36,462 bases of DNA from a virus, in the IMG/VR virus record IMGVR_UViG_3300032092_002653, positions 1-36,462 of that record; one strand, written 5' to 3'. The position numbers were made by a program, and so were the translations under genes. This document shows, in pieces, positions 1 through 7,756 of the stretch. The first letter of the stretch is position 1; the number at the start of each line of letters is the position of its first letter. The notes under the pieces are model-generated. The model had not been told where the DNA came from. It saw only the letters and a list, made by a program, of their open reading frames with translations, and made no database searches.

Positions 1-738
1 AACTTTTTTTTTGTCAATTGAAGAAAAGATTGGCTTTTTATAGATAAAAGCTTTTATCAACATTGTTTGAATGTTGTCATAAACAGGGTCGAATAGATCA
101 GAAGGAAGATTTCTTATCGCAACCACACCTTGTTTTATATATCCTTCACGAACAATCAATTCAAAATATAGTTCACCTTCGATTAAAAATTGTCTAAAAT
201 AATTCCATCCATTATCTTCCAATTCAAGCATCCCAGCGAATTTTTTAAATTCTTTTTGAATTTCTTCTTTCTCTTTAGAACCCAAATCATCATCATAACG
301 AATACGCAATTTCACGATGTCATCATATTCATCGACATTAATTGCCTCATCACAAATTTCATCCAAAGCATCGGCAACTTCTGAATAAGCTGCCATCATA
401 CGGTAATCTCTTAAACGTCCCGGCTTTTCTTCTGAAATAGCCGAATACATGAGTTCACTAAAGGTTTTATCTTGCTGGATCGCTGAATACGCAGTATTGT
501 TCCAATCGTTATTCAGAGCTACCGAATTTTTGGCGATAGCTTCTGGTCTACGCATTCCAACCTTCTGGAAATACTTATATTTCGGATTTTTATTATCTTC
601 TGGTTCTTGTATCGAATATATCATTCGATTTTTAAGGTTCGAACGCAAATCTCTATCATAATTATACCCCCTATTATTTGATGTTGGGGAATAATTTTTT
701 TGTGAATTTGGAGTTGTAGAACTTCCGCTACCAGTCAT
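1..738 (-). CDS. 20: Portal vertex protein gp20, N-terminal part (cut by window edge)
   Basis: This is the first 246 residues of a T4-type portal protein; the gene continues past the left edge. The portal forms the dodecameric ring at one capsid vertex that nucleates head assembly, docks the terminase and passes DNA. The diagnostic stretch, near residues 95-130, reads GRLRDYRMMA, then EVADALDEICDEA, then NVDEYDD, which is highly conserved among T4-like gp20 proteins. A second conserved part is WNYFRQFLIEGELYFELIV. The start is the ATG whose complement is at 736-738. A late-promoter element lies 6 nt upstream and there is no Shine-Dalgarno sequence. The N-terminal 25 residues are Ser/Thr/Asn-rich, as is usual for this flexible segment. 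The family call is firm; function follows from homology. Confidence 0.93.
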   Translation of the reverse strand, partial: MTGSGSSTTPNSQKNYSPTSNNRGYNYDRDLRSNLKNRMIYSIQEPEDNKNPKYKYFQKVGMRRPEAIAKNSVALNNDWNNTAYSAIQQDKTFSELMYSAISEEKPGRLRDYRMMAAYSEVADALDEICDEAINVDEYDDIVKLRIRYDDDLGSKEKEEIQKEFKKFAGMLELEDNGWNYFRQFLIEGELYFELIVREGYIKQGVVAIRNLPSDLFDPVYDNIQTMLIKAFIYKKPIFSSIDKKKV

Positions 739-744
739 ATTTAT

Positions 745-751
745 TATTTAG
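745..751 (-). promoter_or_regulatory. T4-type late promoter of gp20 (CTAAATA)
   Basis: Read leftward the element is CTAAATA, followed by 6 nt and the ATG of gp20. It matches the gp55-dependent late consensus (TATAAATA in T4, CTAAATA in many marine relatives). The predicted start of transcription falls at or one base before the A of the ATG. Confidence 0.7.
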
Positions 752-767
752 GGCGATAATAAAAATA

Positions 768-1865
768 TCAACCAATTTGAGTGATCACTTTGTTTAAATT
801 TGTCCAAGATGCACTATTTGAAGTCATTAACGTGTAATTACCAGAAGATAATGCGCTCAATGGAATTTTTATATTGGCAATATTATCATTTAAAACGTTC
901 ACATATTCATCAGGTATCTTATAAGCTGAAATTATTGGACTTTTCGCAGTGATCACTTCCTCGAAATCGAAATTGGAAGAATTTGTCCCACTAAGATACC
1001 ACTTATTATCATACGAAAACCTTTTACCATATAACAAAACATTCAATGGATTATCGATAATAATATCGTCAATAATTTCATTCAAATTAGAATTATCATT
1101 GTAATAAAAAGCATTCGTAAATATCGGATAAGCACAGACACTCACAGTTTCGCTGGTAGGATATTGACCAGAAAGTGCTGGATAATCCTCCCACGTATAG
1201 ACTCTATTTGAAAGTGTGATATCGCTGAATGTCGCGTCAACTTTATAAATTGGTGCAGCTTTTTCATCAATCGATTTGAACAACCAACCTTTAATAGTAA
1301 AACTTGTATCTGCCGAAATTCTCCATTTCGTCTCAGGAGACAAGTCTTTTGGATTGGTAATCGAAGAATCACCAGACCATTGGATCTCTGTTCTAATTTC
1401 TTCTAGGAAAGGTAAGTCGAAATCTTCTGGTGTCTTCCAAGATACAATAATGTATGGATTACAATTCGTAATGAAGTTCTGAAGAATTTGATCCAAATCT
1501 TCTTTAAAATAGCAAATCACCGATACAGACAATTCAATATTGACTGGTATCGGTGTAGGTATTTTGGAGATTTCATTTTCTGTCAGACCTTTATGATAAA
1601 AGAATTTATTTTTGTTAAAAATCCTAGAAGTATCTCTCGAAATACTTGTTTGCTCTATTGTTACTACTGGAAGAGTGAGCGTTTTTGCACGATCATTTAA
1701 ATCATGTAATACACGATGTTTCGGACCATGGACATAACGAACTTGTATTTTTTCTTTGCTTTCTTTCGTATTGTGATCATATCTATATACAAAAGCTTCA
1801 TCAAAAGCTGAAACGAAAAGGTTCAGCAAATTTGATTGTTCGAAAAAATATGAATATTGTTGCAT
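768..1865 (-). CDS. 15: gp15-like tail sheath stabilizer / tail completion protein
   Basis: A 365-residue protein whose pattern fits T4 gp15, which caps the tail tube and sheath and joins the tail to the head. Three blocks align by eye with T4 gp15: the N-terminal YSYFFEQSNLLNLFVSAFDE region with a following VRYVHGPKHRVLH block (T4: VPITYASKEHFMM); the block PTPIPVNIELSVSVICYF followed by a Gln-Ile-Leu helix; and the WRISADTSFTIKGWLF block (T4: RRIEWSLTFEVNGWMY). It is about 90 residues longer than T4 gp15, the extra length being C-terminal. It sits between a late promoter and the portal gene, consistent with a structural role. The assignment is from recalled motifs, so a different neck or tail protein is possible. 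Confidence 0.6.
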   Translation of the reverse strand: MQQYSYFFEQSNLLNLFVSAFDEAFVYRYDHNTKESKEKIQVRYVHGPKHRVLHDLNDRAKTLTLPVVTIEQTSISRDTSRIFNKNKFFYHKGLTENEISKIPTPIPVNIELSVSVICYFKEDLDQILQNFITNCNPYIIVSWKTPEDFDLPFLEEIRTEIQWSGDSSITNPKDLSPETKWRISADTSFTIKGWLFKSIDEKAAPIYKVDATFSDITLSNRVYTWEDYPALSGQYPTSETVSVCAYPIFTNAFYYNDNSNLNEIIDDIIIDNPLNVLLYGKRFSYDNKWYLSGTNSSNFDFEEVITAKSPIISAYKIPDEYVNVLNDNIANIKIPLSALSSGNYTLMTSNSASWTNLNKVITQIG

Positions 1866-1872
1866 CTATCTA

Positions 1873-1879
1873 TATTTAG
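1873..1879 (-). promoter_or_regulatory. Late promoter of the gp15-like gene (CTAAATA)
   Basis: Leftward CTAAATA with 7 nt to the ATG at 1865. It overlaps the stop codon of the upstream AAA+ ATPase gene, so late transcription of the structural genes starts at the very end of an early gene. Confidence 0.65.
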
Positions 1880-3033
1880 GATGCATGGAATCCTATAGGT
1901 CTTGCAACAAAAGCATCTTCGTCAGAATTTTTTTCTTGATTGAAGATTTCAGCCAAAGTCATATCTTTATCAATCGTCACATCCATTTCAAGATAATCTA
2001 CTAATTTTTTCGCTTCCGATTTTTTCAAAGCTTTGAAATGGTGCTCATAATATAATCTACCTTTACGGAGAAGTGCCTGATCAATCTTGTTGATGTCACA
2101 ATTCATTGTAGCAATCACTTTTATCTGAAGAGAATCTTTCAAAAATCCATCAGTCAATCCGAGGATATTCTGTGTACCAGAATTTCTTTCAATCGAAAGA
2201 ATCTCTTCGGCATCCTCAATCAACAAAATAGATTTTTTATTTTGAAGCATGAAAGGAACAAAGTTGGGTGTCGAAATGATAGATACCATTCCGGGTGGAA
2301 TATAGATGACATCATAAATCGATTCAGTGATCAAATTTTTAATAAAATTGGATTTTCCGCTTCCCGGATCACCATGAAGAATCATCAAATTTCCATTATC
2401 CTTTTTCACAAAATCGAAAAGAATATCTTTCGGAAAGTTCTCACCATAATATAAATCATATCTACCATCTTTTATAGTAATATTTTTGAATTTGGTTCTC
2501 TGTTTATACAGACCTTGTGAATTTTGGGCAATCATATAGAAGTCTCTGGAATCTTCTTTTATGTGAATTAAATGTTCAAAATCCCAAAAATCTTCAATGA
2601 ATTTTTTAATACTTTCTTTATTTTTCTCTAATGGACAAAAAGTGAGACTTGTGTTTTCAGAAAATTCTGAATTGAGAGAATACGAAAGTTCATCACCATC
2701 ATCTTCAACTTCTTCTACGAAATTTTCGTCGATTTCGTATGCCACATTTAGAACTATCATCAAATCTTTTTGAATGAAATACGCATCTTTCATTGTGATA
2801 TAGTCACCGCATCTCATGGAGGTAAATCCACGCTCTTTCAAAAAAGATACCAGAGAACTTTTTCCAGCTTTTGCTATTCCAAAATCTGGAAGTAATAGAG
2901 AGATATATTGAACACTGCCAAATTGTTGAGTATACCTTCCGGGATACCCATCATTCAATTTTCCTTCTACGACATCATCATCCCATAAGATATGATCCAA
3001 TTTATCTAATAAATCTTGTTTTTTTATTTTCAT
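1876..3033 (-). CDS. BCS1-like AAA+ ATPase
   Basis: A 385-residue protein with a C-terminal AAA+ module. Walker A is GDPGSGKS (221-228), Walker B is LLIEDAEE (270-277), sensor 1 is ATMN (308-311), and candidate arginine fingers are R323 and R326 in LLRKGRLYYEHHF. This layout resembles the BCS1/ClpX-related ATPases annotated as AAA family ATPase in many phages. The N-terminal 190 residues contain an acidic stretch (about 104-116) and no domain I recognise; they may bind the substrate. It is separated by 1 nt from the upstream small gene and is preceded by a clear Shine-Dalgarno sequence (AGAGGA, 8 nt before ATG), as expected for an operon-internal gene. It probably remodels or unfolds a partner protein; the target is unknown. 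Confidence 0.8.
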   Translation of the reverse strand: MKIKKQDLLDKLDHILWDDDVVEGKLNDGYPGRYTQQFGSVQYISLLLPDFGIAKAGKSSLVSFLKERGFTSMRCGDYITMKDAYFIQKDLMIVLNVAYEIDENFVEEVEDDGDELSYSLNSEFSENTSLTFCPLEKNKESIKKFIEDFWDFEHLIHIKEDSRDFYMIAQNSQGLYKQRTKFKNITIKDGRYDLYYGENFPKDILFDFVKKDNGNLMILHGDPGSGKSNFIKNLITESIYDVIYIPPGMVSIISTPNFVPFMLQNKKSILLIEDAEEILSIERNSGTQNILGLTDGFLKDSLQIKVIATMNCDINKIDQALLRKGRLYYEHHFKALKKSEAKKLVDYLEMDVTIDKDMTLAEIFNQEKNSDEDAFVARPIGFHAS

Positions 3034-3034
3034 A

Positions 3035-3223
3035 TTATTTTCCTCTAAATTCTACTTCTTCTGTGTAATCATCATGTCTAAAAGACATAATCGAAACCCA
3101 TCCTCCTAACATTTTACAAAAACCATACCCCAAAAATTTCCAACCTCTGGAGAGATTAAATTGTAAAATGTTATTGATTTGATCAATTCCTAAATCATCT
3201 ATATTGATTGTTCTTATATTCAT
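3035..3223 (-). CDS. Small hypothetical protein, DUF4177-like pattern
   Basis: A 62-residue protein between the helicase and the AAA+ ATPase. Its start overlaps the helicase stop codon by 4 nt, so it is translationally coupled. The pattern INNILQFNLSRGWKFLGYGF followed by a hydrophobic strand ending in MSFRHD recalls the small DUF4177-type fold (a helix, then Gly-Trp, then a beta strand). I have no firm family match and assign no function. Its place in an early operon of two ATPases suggests an accessory role. Confidence 0.6.
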   Translation of the reverse strand: MNIRTINIDDLGIDQINNILQFNLSRGWKFLGYGFCKMLGGWVSIMSFRHDDYTEEVEFRGK

Positions 3224-4842
3224 ACAAATCTTTCTAAAAAGAATTTTGGTAACTTACTTTTATTTCTTTGAATGGCATCGTAGATAGATCCGTCGAGGAT
3301 GTATGTCTCACATTCATCTTCAGCAGTTCTAACTCCTCTACCACACGCTTGCACAAGCGTCTTCAACATCATATTAGAATACCATGATTTGTCAACCTCC
3401 ATCAACTTAGCCACACGAATATCTTTTGTAGGTAGCCAAGGTGCTTTCATGACAATTTGGAATCTTCCAAGATCACCCTTCAAATCAACTCCATACGTCA
3501 TCGATGGTGACACTAGAACAGTTGGTTCATCACTATTCTCATGAATCTCTAAAATTTCTTCATTCCTAACACCAGCTTCCCGAATCAATAATCGATCTGA
3601 TTTTATATTATTTTTGATGTAATCTGCCAAGTATTGTGTATGTGTATGGATAATGCCTTTCTCATCGGAATGGTGGTCGAGAATACCTTTGATTTGTTTC
3701 ATCAAGTCTGGTAATTTCGATTGTAGATTCTTAAAATTCAATTTCTGATTGGTCATAATATGAATTGGTGCTTTCTCTGGGTCGAAACCAGAATCCACAT
3801 TAATATATTCATAATCAGTAATACCAAGCGACTTACAAAAAGATTTGTGATCAATAATAGTGGCAGACATGATCACGACTCTTTCAGCATATCCAAACAA
3901 GTATTTGGATAATTGATCAACTTTCAGAGGAATGAAACGAATTAATTTATCAACCTTTTCAATCAAATATTCACCATATTTGTATGCTTGATCAAGTGTC
4001 GTCAGACTACTGTTGAAATTATTCAATTTGGAATACTCATTCTTAATTTTGTTGTATTCGATTTTATCTGCGAGCAATTTACTATCTCCCAATTTATCTT
4101 TATACGATTCAATCTTTTTCTGAACTTCACCAGAAACTCTACCAATCCATTCTTGAACTTTCTGTGGAGTTTCTTGAGTAGGAAAAGATGGCATCATAAT
4201 TCCACATTTGATTAGGAATGGAATGTCTACTTCGCAAGTAAATTGACCGACCAATTGTTCCTCCAATTCAGAACCTTCATCGCAAATTATGATCTCTCGT
4301 CTTTTCAGATGATCTGGTAATGAGAAGAACATGCTGTAATTCAATGACGCGAAATGTGAGGTGAGCATCTCATTTCTCTGATTATAATATGGGCATCTGT
4401 TTTCTGCCCAACATTCACGCTTCAAATTATTGACATAAATGCATGGTGCGACATCGACGGTAAGTTCGTCATCTACATCACATTGATAATTAGATTGTCC
4501 TTTGAGGATTCCAGTATCTTTAAAGGTATCTTGATATTGGTCTTGTAATGACTTGGTAATTGTGAGTGCGAAAGTTCCAAATGATGGAATATCATCCATC
4601 AAAACTCCACCATCTTCTCCAAAGATTTTGTATGAATGGACGAGATTTTTAAATTCTAAAGGAACTTCTTTAGATGTATTTGCGATGGTTTTTGCGGTAT
4701 GTGATTTACCCACACCAGTTGGCGCATCGATGATTACGAATTTTTTACCAGAATCAAAAGCCTTTTCTACCTTTTCAAGAATTTTGACTTGACCTGTTCT
4801 GGGCGTGAAACCCTCTGGAAATTTCAGTATGAATTTGGACAT
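3220..4842 (-). CDS. XPD/DinG-type superfamily 2 DNA helicase with Fe-S cysteines
   Basis: A 540-residue helicase of the Rad3/XPD/DinG class, which unwinds DNA 5'-3'. Walker A is APTGVGKS (40-47) and the DEAH-equivalent box is DEGS (188-191). Four cysteines at 121, 134, 144 and 150 lie between motifs I and II, exactly where this class carries its 4Fe-4S cluster. Downstream, VIMSATI is motif III and the stretch from SPSMTYGVDLKGD to QACGRGVRTAED carries motifs V and VI, with the arginines expected to contact ATP. The gene follows a strong early-type promoter, with the ATG 6 nt from the -10 box, and heads the operon 4842-1876. The family call is firm. The role could be repair, R-loop removal or replication; T4 itself uses the unrelated Dda and UvsW. 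Confidence 0.85.
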   Translation of the reverse strand: MSKFILKFPEGFTPRTGQVKILEKVEKAFDSGKKFVIIDAPTGVGKSHTAKTIANTSKEVPLEFKNLVHSYKIFGEDGGVLMDDIPSFGTFALTITKSLQDQYQDTFKDTGILKGQSNYQCDVDDELTVDVAPCIYVNNLKRECWAENRCPYYNQRNEMLTSHFASLNYSMFFSLPDHLKRREIIICDEGSELEEQLVGQFTCEVDIPFLIKCGIMMPSFPTQETPQKVQEWIGRVSGEVQKKIESYKDKLGDSKLLADKIEYNKIKNEYSKLNNFNSSLTTLDQAYKYGEYLIEKVDKLIRFIPLKVDQLSKYLFGYAERVVIMSATIIDHKSFCKSLGITDYEYINVDSGFDPEKAPIHIMTNQKLNFKNLQSKLPDLMKQIKGILDHHSDEKGIIHTHTQYLADYIKNNIKSDRLLIREAGVRNEEILEIHENSDEPTVLVSPSMTYGVDLKGDLGRFQIVMKAPWLPTKDIRVAKLMEVDKSWYSNMMLKTLVQACGRGVRTAEDECETYILDGSIYDAIQRNKSKLPKFFLERFV

Positions 4843-4848
4843 GTCACC

Positions 4849-4876
4849 AGTATAGAGGAGAAAATCAGTTTGTCAA
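4849..4876 (-). promoter_or_regulatory. Early (sigma70-type) promoter of the helicase operon
   Basis: Leftward TTGACA (4871-4876), 16-nt spacer, TATACT (4849-4854), then 6 nt to the ATG at 4842. The usual start site, about 7 nt after the -10 box, is the start codon itself, and no Shine-Dalgarno sequence is possible. It sits just past the stop of the upstream gene (4873). Confidence 0.75.
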
Positions 4877-5211
4877 GTGGATGACAATTCTCGCACATAA
4901 AGGTAATTGTTGTGTAGATTTGATGATTCGCTTTTGTCCATCAAAAGCATCTTCCAATAAGAATCTTCATTTTTTGGGCAAAATGCACTCAGACAATAAT
5001 CAAAAATCATATAATTCTCTCGAACATGTATTTTATATGGATAAGTCAACTCCCATTCTTTGGTAGAGTTTTCTGTTTCAAATCTGAATTTTATAAAATT
5101 TTGTTTAGTGTTGAATACTCGAATAAATCCATGTTTGATAACTTTATTATCAACTACGAACGAAATATTCTTATAAATCATTTTTTTCAAATATTTGTCA
5201 ACTCTTTCCAT
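4873..5211 (-). CDS. Hypothetical protein, 112 aa
   Basis: I do not recognise this protein. It is basic at the N-terminus (MERVDKYLKKMIYKN) and rich in aromatic residues. The alternating pattern FIRVFN, FIKFRFET, WELTYPYKIHV suggests a small beta-barrel or beta-sheet domain. Its start overlaps the stop of the upstream gene (5198) by 14 nt, so it belongs to the leftward run that begins with the GroES-like gene. Its stop overlaps the -35 region of the helicase promoter. Confidence 0.65.
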   Translation of the reverse strand: MERVDKYLKKMIYKNISFVVDNKVIKHGFIRVFNTKQNFIKFRFETENSTKEWELTYPYKIHVRENYMIFDYCLSAFCPKNEDSYWKMLLMDKSESSNLHNNYLYVRELSST

Positions 5212-5665
5212 ATAATTTCAAATTTTTTATTAATTTATTCGTTCTTTTCTGCTTCTTGGGTTGGTAGGTTGGCAAATCCTCTAAATCATCCATGTATTGC
5301 ATTTTCTCATTTGCACTCATGGTATACAGAACATTATTATAATACTCCCAAAAATTTTCGGGTGGTATAGCTTGAACAATGTAACATCTTTCCATCGAAA
5401 CATTTCGATAATCTTGCATAAAGAGATCCCATACAACCACCACATTGTGAAATCTTTCATCTATTTTTTTAGGACCTTCTGGTTTTCTAAAATTCAATGA
5501 ACGAACTCCATTCTCACTATTAAGAATTTCATTACAAGTGGAGCAGACCATTTTTCTATATTCTGGTCTCCTTGGTGCGCGTTCGGGTCTTCTACGCATA
5601 AAGAATATTTCACAAACATTGTTTGCTAATAATCTATCTAATTCTGTTCTCCCAATTTTTCTCAT
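5198..5665 (-). CDS. WYL_2 (DUF2693)-like small phage protein
   Basis: A 155-residue protein. The pattern is ELDRLLANNVCEIFFMRRRP, then a Cys-x-x-Cys (VCSTCNEIL), then SLNFRKPEGPKK, then VVVVWDLFMQDYRN. This closely recalls the WYL_2/DUF2693 family of T4-like and cyanophage genomes, predicted to have an Sm-like SH3 barrel. The core ends near residue 110 and the last 30 residues are lysine-rich. Known members have no established function; nucleic-acid binding is a reasonable guess from fold and charge. It overlaps the GroES-like gene by 4 nt (ATGA), so it is co-translated with a late gene. Confidence 0.6.
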   Translation of the reverse strand: MRKIGRTELDRLLANNVCEIFFMRRRPERAPRRPEYRKMVCSTCNEILNSENGVRSLNFRKPEGPKKIDERFHNVVVVWDLFMQDYRNVSMERCYIVQAIPPENFWEYYNNVLYTMSANEKMQYMDDLEDLPTYQPKKQKRTNKLIKNLKLYGKS

Positions 5666-6081
5666 TTCTTATTGGATTCACAAACACCAAACATACGTTG
5701 TTCATTTAAGAATAGACCATTTCTTATTCTGCCGTAATCTTTAACTTCCAGATTGGAGATACCGATACCCATATTATTTGGGAACACTACAATATCACCA
5801 ATTTCTGTATATCGAACATTTGGTCCTACGAGAATTACTTTACCTTTTCTCCATGCATTATGCACCTGATTTACTGGAATCGCAATTCCATTACGAGTGA
5901 CCCATTCATTACCCAATTCATCAGTTTCAATATCGGCGTATTCTACCAACACGACATCATCGTAAATTTTGGTTAGAACATAATCATTCAAACCAAAGTC
6001 AGTAGGTAGTTGCTTATCGCTAAGATCGATATGGGATTTTTGTGTTTTTAAAACATCAATAGATACTTTTTCTTGTTGCAT
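5662..6081 (-). CDS. 31: GroES/gp31-like co-chaperonin
   Basis: A 139-residue protein resembling phage co-chaperonins, which cap host GroEL so that the large major capsid protein can fold. The central domain has the GroES pattern: a leading strand (YVLTKIYDDVVLVEYAD), then the block WRKGKVILVGPNVRYTEIGDIVVF (compare GroES VxxVGPG and VKxGDxVxF), and a later YGRIRNGLFLNEQRMFGV strand. The segment IETDELGNEWVTRNGIAIPV takes the place of the mobile loop. The N-terminal 25 residues are an extension. A late-promoter element lies 5 nt upstream, fitting a need during capsid production. Divergence from bacterial GroES is large; the call rests on the beta-barrel pattern and on similar proteins in marine T4-like phages. 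Confidence 0.65.
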   Translation of the reverse strand: MQQEKVSIDVLKTQKSHIDLSDKQLPTDFGLNDYVLTKIYDDVVLVEYADIETDELGNEWVTRNGIAIPVNQVHNAWRKGKVILVGPNVRYTEIGDIVVFPNNMGIGISNLEVKDYGRIRNGLFLNEQRMFGVCESNKK

Positions 6082-6086
6082 GAATA

Positions 6087-6093
6087 TATTTAT
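6087..6093 (-). promoter_or_regulatory. Late promoter of the GroES-like gene (ATAAATA), possible composite
   Basis: Leftward ATAAATA with 5 nt to the ATG at 6081. A TTGACA hexamer (6108-6113) lies 15 nt upstream of the TAAATA core, so the site could also act as a sigma70 promoter, allowing early and late expression of the chaperonin cap. Confidence 0.68.
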
Positions 6094-6117
6094 TTGTATA
6101 TTTTCATTGTCAACAAT

Positions 6118-6178
6118 TTAATTTCCTTGAAAATATCCTCTGGAAGTATCGATCATGTCCATCAACAAACGTTCATCA
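6118..6178 (-). other. Open +1-frame tail after the gp62-like stop codon
   Basis: Directly after the TGA of the gp62-like gene the +1 frame stays open for about 20 codons (GAT GAT GAA CGT onward, giving DDERLLMDMIDTSRGYFQGN) and ends in TAA at 6118-6120. It has no plausible start codon of its own apart from short internal ATGs. It may be the original C-terminus lost to a one-base indel, or non-coding. The A-run in the codons CAA AAA ATA just before the stop is a likely site of an indel. Confidence 0.3.
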
Positions 6179-6517
6179 TCCGAATATTTTTTGGTATTCT
6201 TCGATTTCACGAGAGGACGAGAATTCAGGAATTTTACTTTGAATTTCTTCATCTTCTGTTTCCACTTTTTTTCTTTTGACATAATCGATATTTTTTCTTT
6301 TCAATTTTGGAATAATATTTTCGTAAAATCTCAATTGATCTTCCTTATTATCAAATATCTTACCATAAACATTTAAAGTTTCATTTACATATGATACGAA
6401 AGATTTATCATACATTGAGAGATATCTTCCAACCATGTATGGGTGAAATTCTTCGAGAATTTCAGAATCCAAAGGTTTTCTATTTTCAAACAGTAGATAG
6501 TTAATTGCTTTAAACAT
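6176..6517 (-). CDS. 62: gp62-like clamp-loader small subunit
   Basis: A 113-residue protein fitting the small clamp-loader subunit of T4-like phages, which with gp44 loads the sliding clamp gp45. Recognisable parts are FKAINYLLFENRK near the start (the NAIN...K helix of the family), HPYMVGRYLSMYDKSFVSYVNE (T4: [24 protein letters not shown]), and ENIIPKLKRKNIDYVKRKK (T4: MAAVPRGKRYGKWAK). It is shorter than T4 gp62 (187 aa), as are the cyanophage versions. The start codon shares one base with the upstream kinase stop. The +1 frame stays open past the stop, so the true C-terminus may be longer. Confidence 0.6.
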   Translation of the reverse strand: MFKAINYLLFENRKPLDSEILEEFHPYMVGRYLSMYDKSFVSYVNETLNVYGKIFDNKEDQLRFYENIIPKLKRKNIDYVKRKKVETEDEEIQSKIPEFSSSREIEEYQKIFG

Positions 6518-6978
6518 TACATCAATTTCAAATCATTTTTGAGAGCATCATGTTGACGTTGGAGAACATGACTTGGTACATTATGAACATTAACATTGTC
6601 GTGTCTTTTTTCAAGTATAACAGAAATATATTTTACGTTATATTCATTTGCCTTCTCGACATAATATTGATAATCCGATGGTCGAACATTTGTATTGGCT
6701 ACGATAATCAATTTCACTGTTTTGTCTTGTAATGCACATTCGAATTTGTTTTGACATGATTTATGGGCATCTCCAAGTTTAGAAGCATCAAAATTATATT
6801 TCCCTTTTTGATCATAGAAAAAATCATCAGCAGTACAGATAACTTTTGGTTCTGCGAATAAATTAGCAAATGTTGTTTTACCTGATCCGCTTGTGCCACG
6901 AATTATGATGACAAAACGATCAGAATCATTTCCATTAATATTCTCGTAGATTTTAATTATTTCGTTGAATGAGTCCAT
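6517..6978 (-). CDS. P-loop kinase of the N4BP2L/polynucleotide-kinase-like type
   Basis: A 153-residue single-domain P-loop protein. Walker A is GTSGSGKT (28-35). It is followed by ICTADDFF (about 47-54), the hallmark of the N4BP2-like AAA_33 family, and by KLIIVANTNVRPSDYQYYVEKA, with the conserved Asn-Thr-Asn-Val and the lid-region RQ helix (VPSHVLQRQHDAL). Relatives phosphorylate nucleic-acid ends or small molecules; the substrate here is unknown. A decayed second copy of this gene lies at 9652-9847, upstream of the next three genes. The start is the ATG at 6978; upstream is a TATAAT-like box without a good -35. Confidence 0.75.
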   Translation of the reverse strand: MDSFNEIIKIYENINGNDSDRFVIIIRGTSGSGKTTFANLFAEPKVICTADDFFYDQKGKYNFDASKLGDAHKSCQNKFECALQDKTVKLIIVANTNVRPSDYQYYVEKANEYNVKYISVILEKRHDNVNVHNVPSHVLQRQHDALKNDLKLM

Positions 6979-7008
6979 ATTGTATGATTATAATCTAGTT
7001 TTTATTTA

Positions 7009-7749
7009 TTATACTTCAGATAAAATAAAGTCTTCCCTGTAAATGTCGTGATTTTTTCTCCCATTAAACCATCTAGAAGGAGCAATAATTTTTTCTTTTT
7101 CAATACCTAATAAAGATGCCCACCAAGAAAATGAACTATTACTAATAATTAAATTTTCATAATTGGACATAGCTGCCAAATCACTCAATTCAGATTCTGT
7201 ATGAATTATTTCGATATTATCGCAGCAAAATTCTTTTGTGACATATTCCTTTGAATCAGTGAATATGTGTATATTTTTGTCTGGAAAATTTTTAATATTT
7301 TCACGAAAATAATTAGTTTTACACACATTAAAACGTTTACCTTTTAAATAGTCTCCTCGACGAATATGAACAGCTACAGAATTTTTAACAATTGGATATG
7401 TTGGCAACCATAATTTAGAAATAAATTCATCTTTTACTTCTTCAAAATATTTTAAACTTTGATAACGACCAGAAAATTTTACATCAAAATCAAATTTTGG
7501 AATTTCAACGTAATCAAGTTTTGGTTCTTTATATTCTTGTATATTCGTAATTCTATTTTTACTAACATATTCAAAATTTTTGAAAATTGTTTCTTTATAA
7601 ATCTTTGGAGATTTTCCTTGGTGGGCATACCATTTAGAAACATCCAAAATTAAATTTTTACCATATTTTTTTGAATATGCGTAGCCATTTGCTACTTGAA
7701 ATATTTGATTTCCAAGTCCACCCCTCAAACTCACATATATATTTGACAT
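7009..7749 (-). CDS. GT11 family alpha-1,2-fucosyltransferase
   Basis: A 246-residue glycosyltransferase of CAZy family GT11, which moves fucose from GDP-fucose, usually onto galactose. The three signature motifs are present: GGLGNQIFQ (10-18), HIRRGDY (128-134, the donor phosphate-binding motif) and SNSSFSWW (203-210). Length is slightly short for the family (about 280-300 aa) but all motifs are intact. It is the last gene of the leftward glycan operon, 8 nt from the upstream fusion gene. No GDP-fucose synthesis genes lie in the window, so the donor must come from the host or from genes elsewhere. The family call is firm; acceptor and linkage are inferred. Confidence 0.9.
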   Translation of the reverse strand: MSNIYVSLRGGLGNQIFQVANGYAYSKKYGKNLILDVSKWYAHQGKSPKIYKETIFKNFEYVSKNRITNIQEYKEPKLDYVEIPKFDFDVKFSGRYQSLKYFEEVKDEFISKLWLPTYPIVKNSVAVHIRRGDYLKGKRFNVCKTNYFRENIKNFPDKNIHIFTDSKEYVTKEFCCDNIEIIHTESELSDLAAMSNYENLIISNSSFSWWASLLGIEKEKIIAPSRWFNGRKNHDIYREDFILSEV

Positions 7750-7756
7750 TTAGTAA

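Noticed and set aside
190-661. Two rightward open frames (190-384 and 449-661)
   Set aside because: They lie opposite the conserved portal gene, have no start signals and give Phe/Ile-rich translations typical of antisense AT-rich DNA.
6974-7007. Promoter for the P-loop kinase (TATAAT-like box near 6990)
   Set aside because: No acceptable -35 hexamer at 15-18 nt; evidence too weak to list as a promoter.
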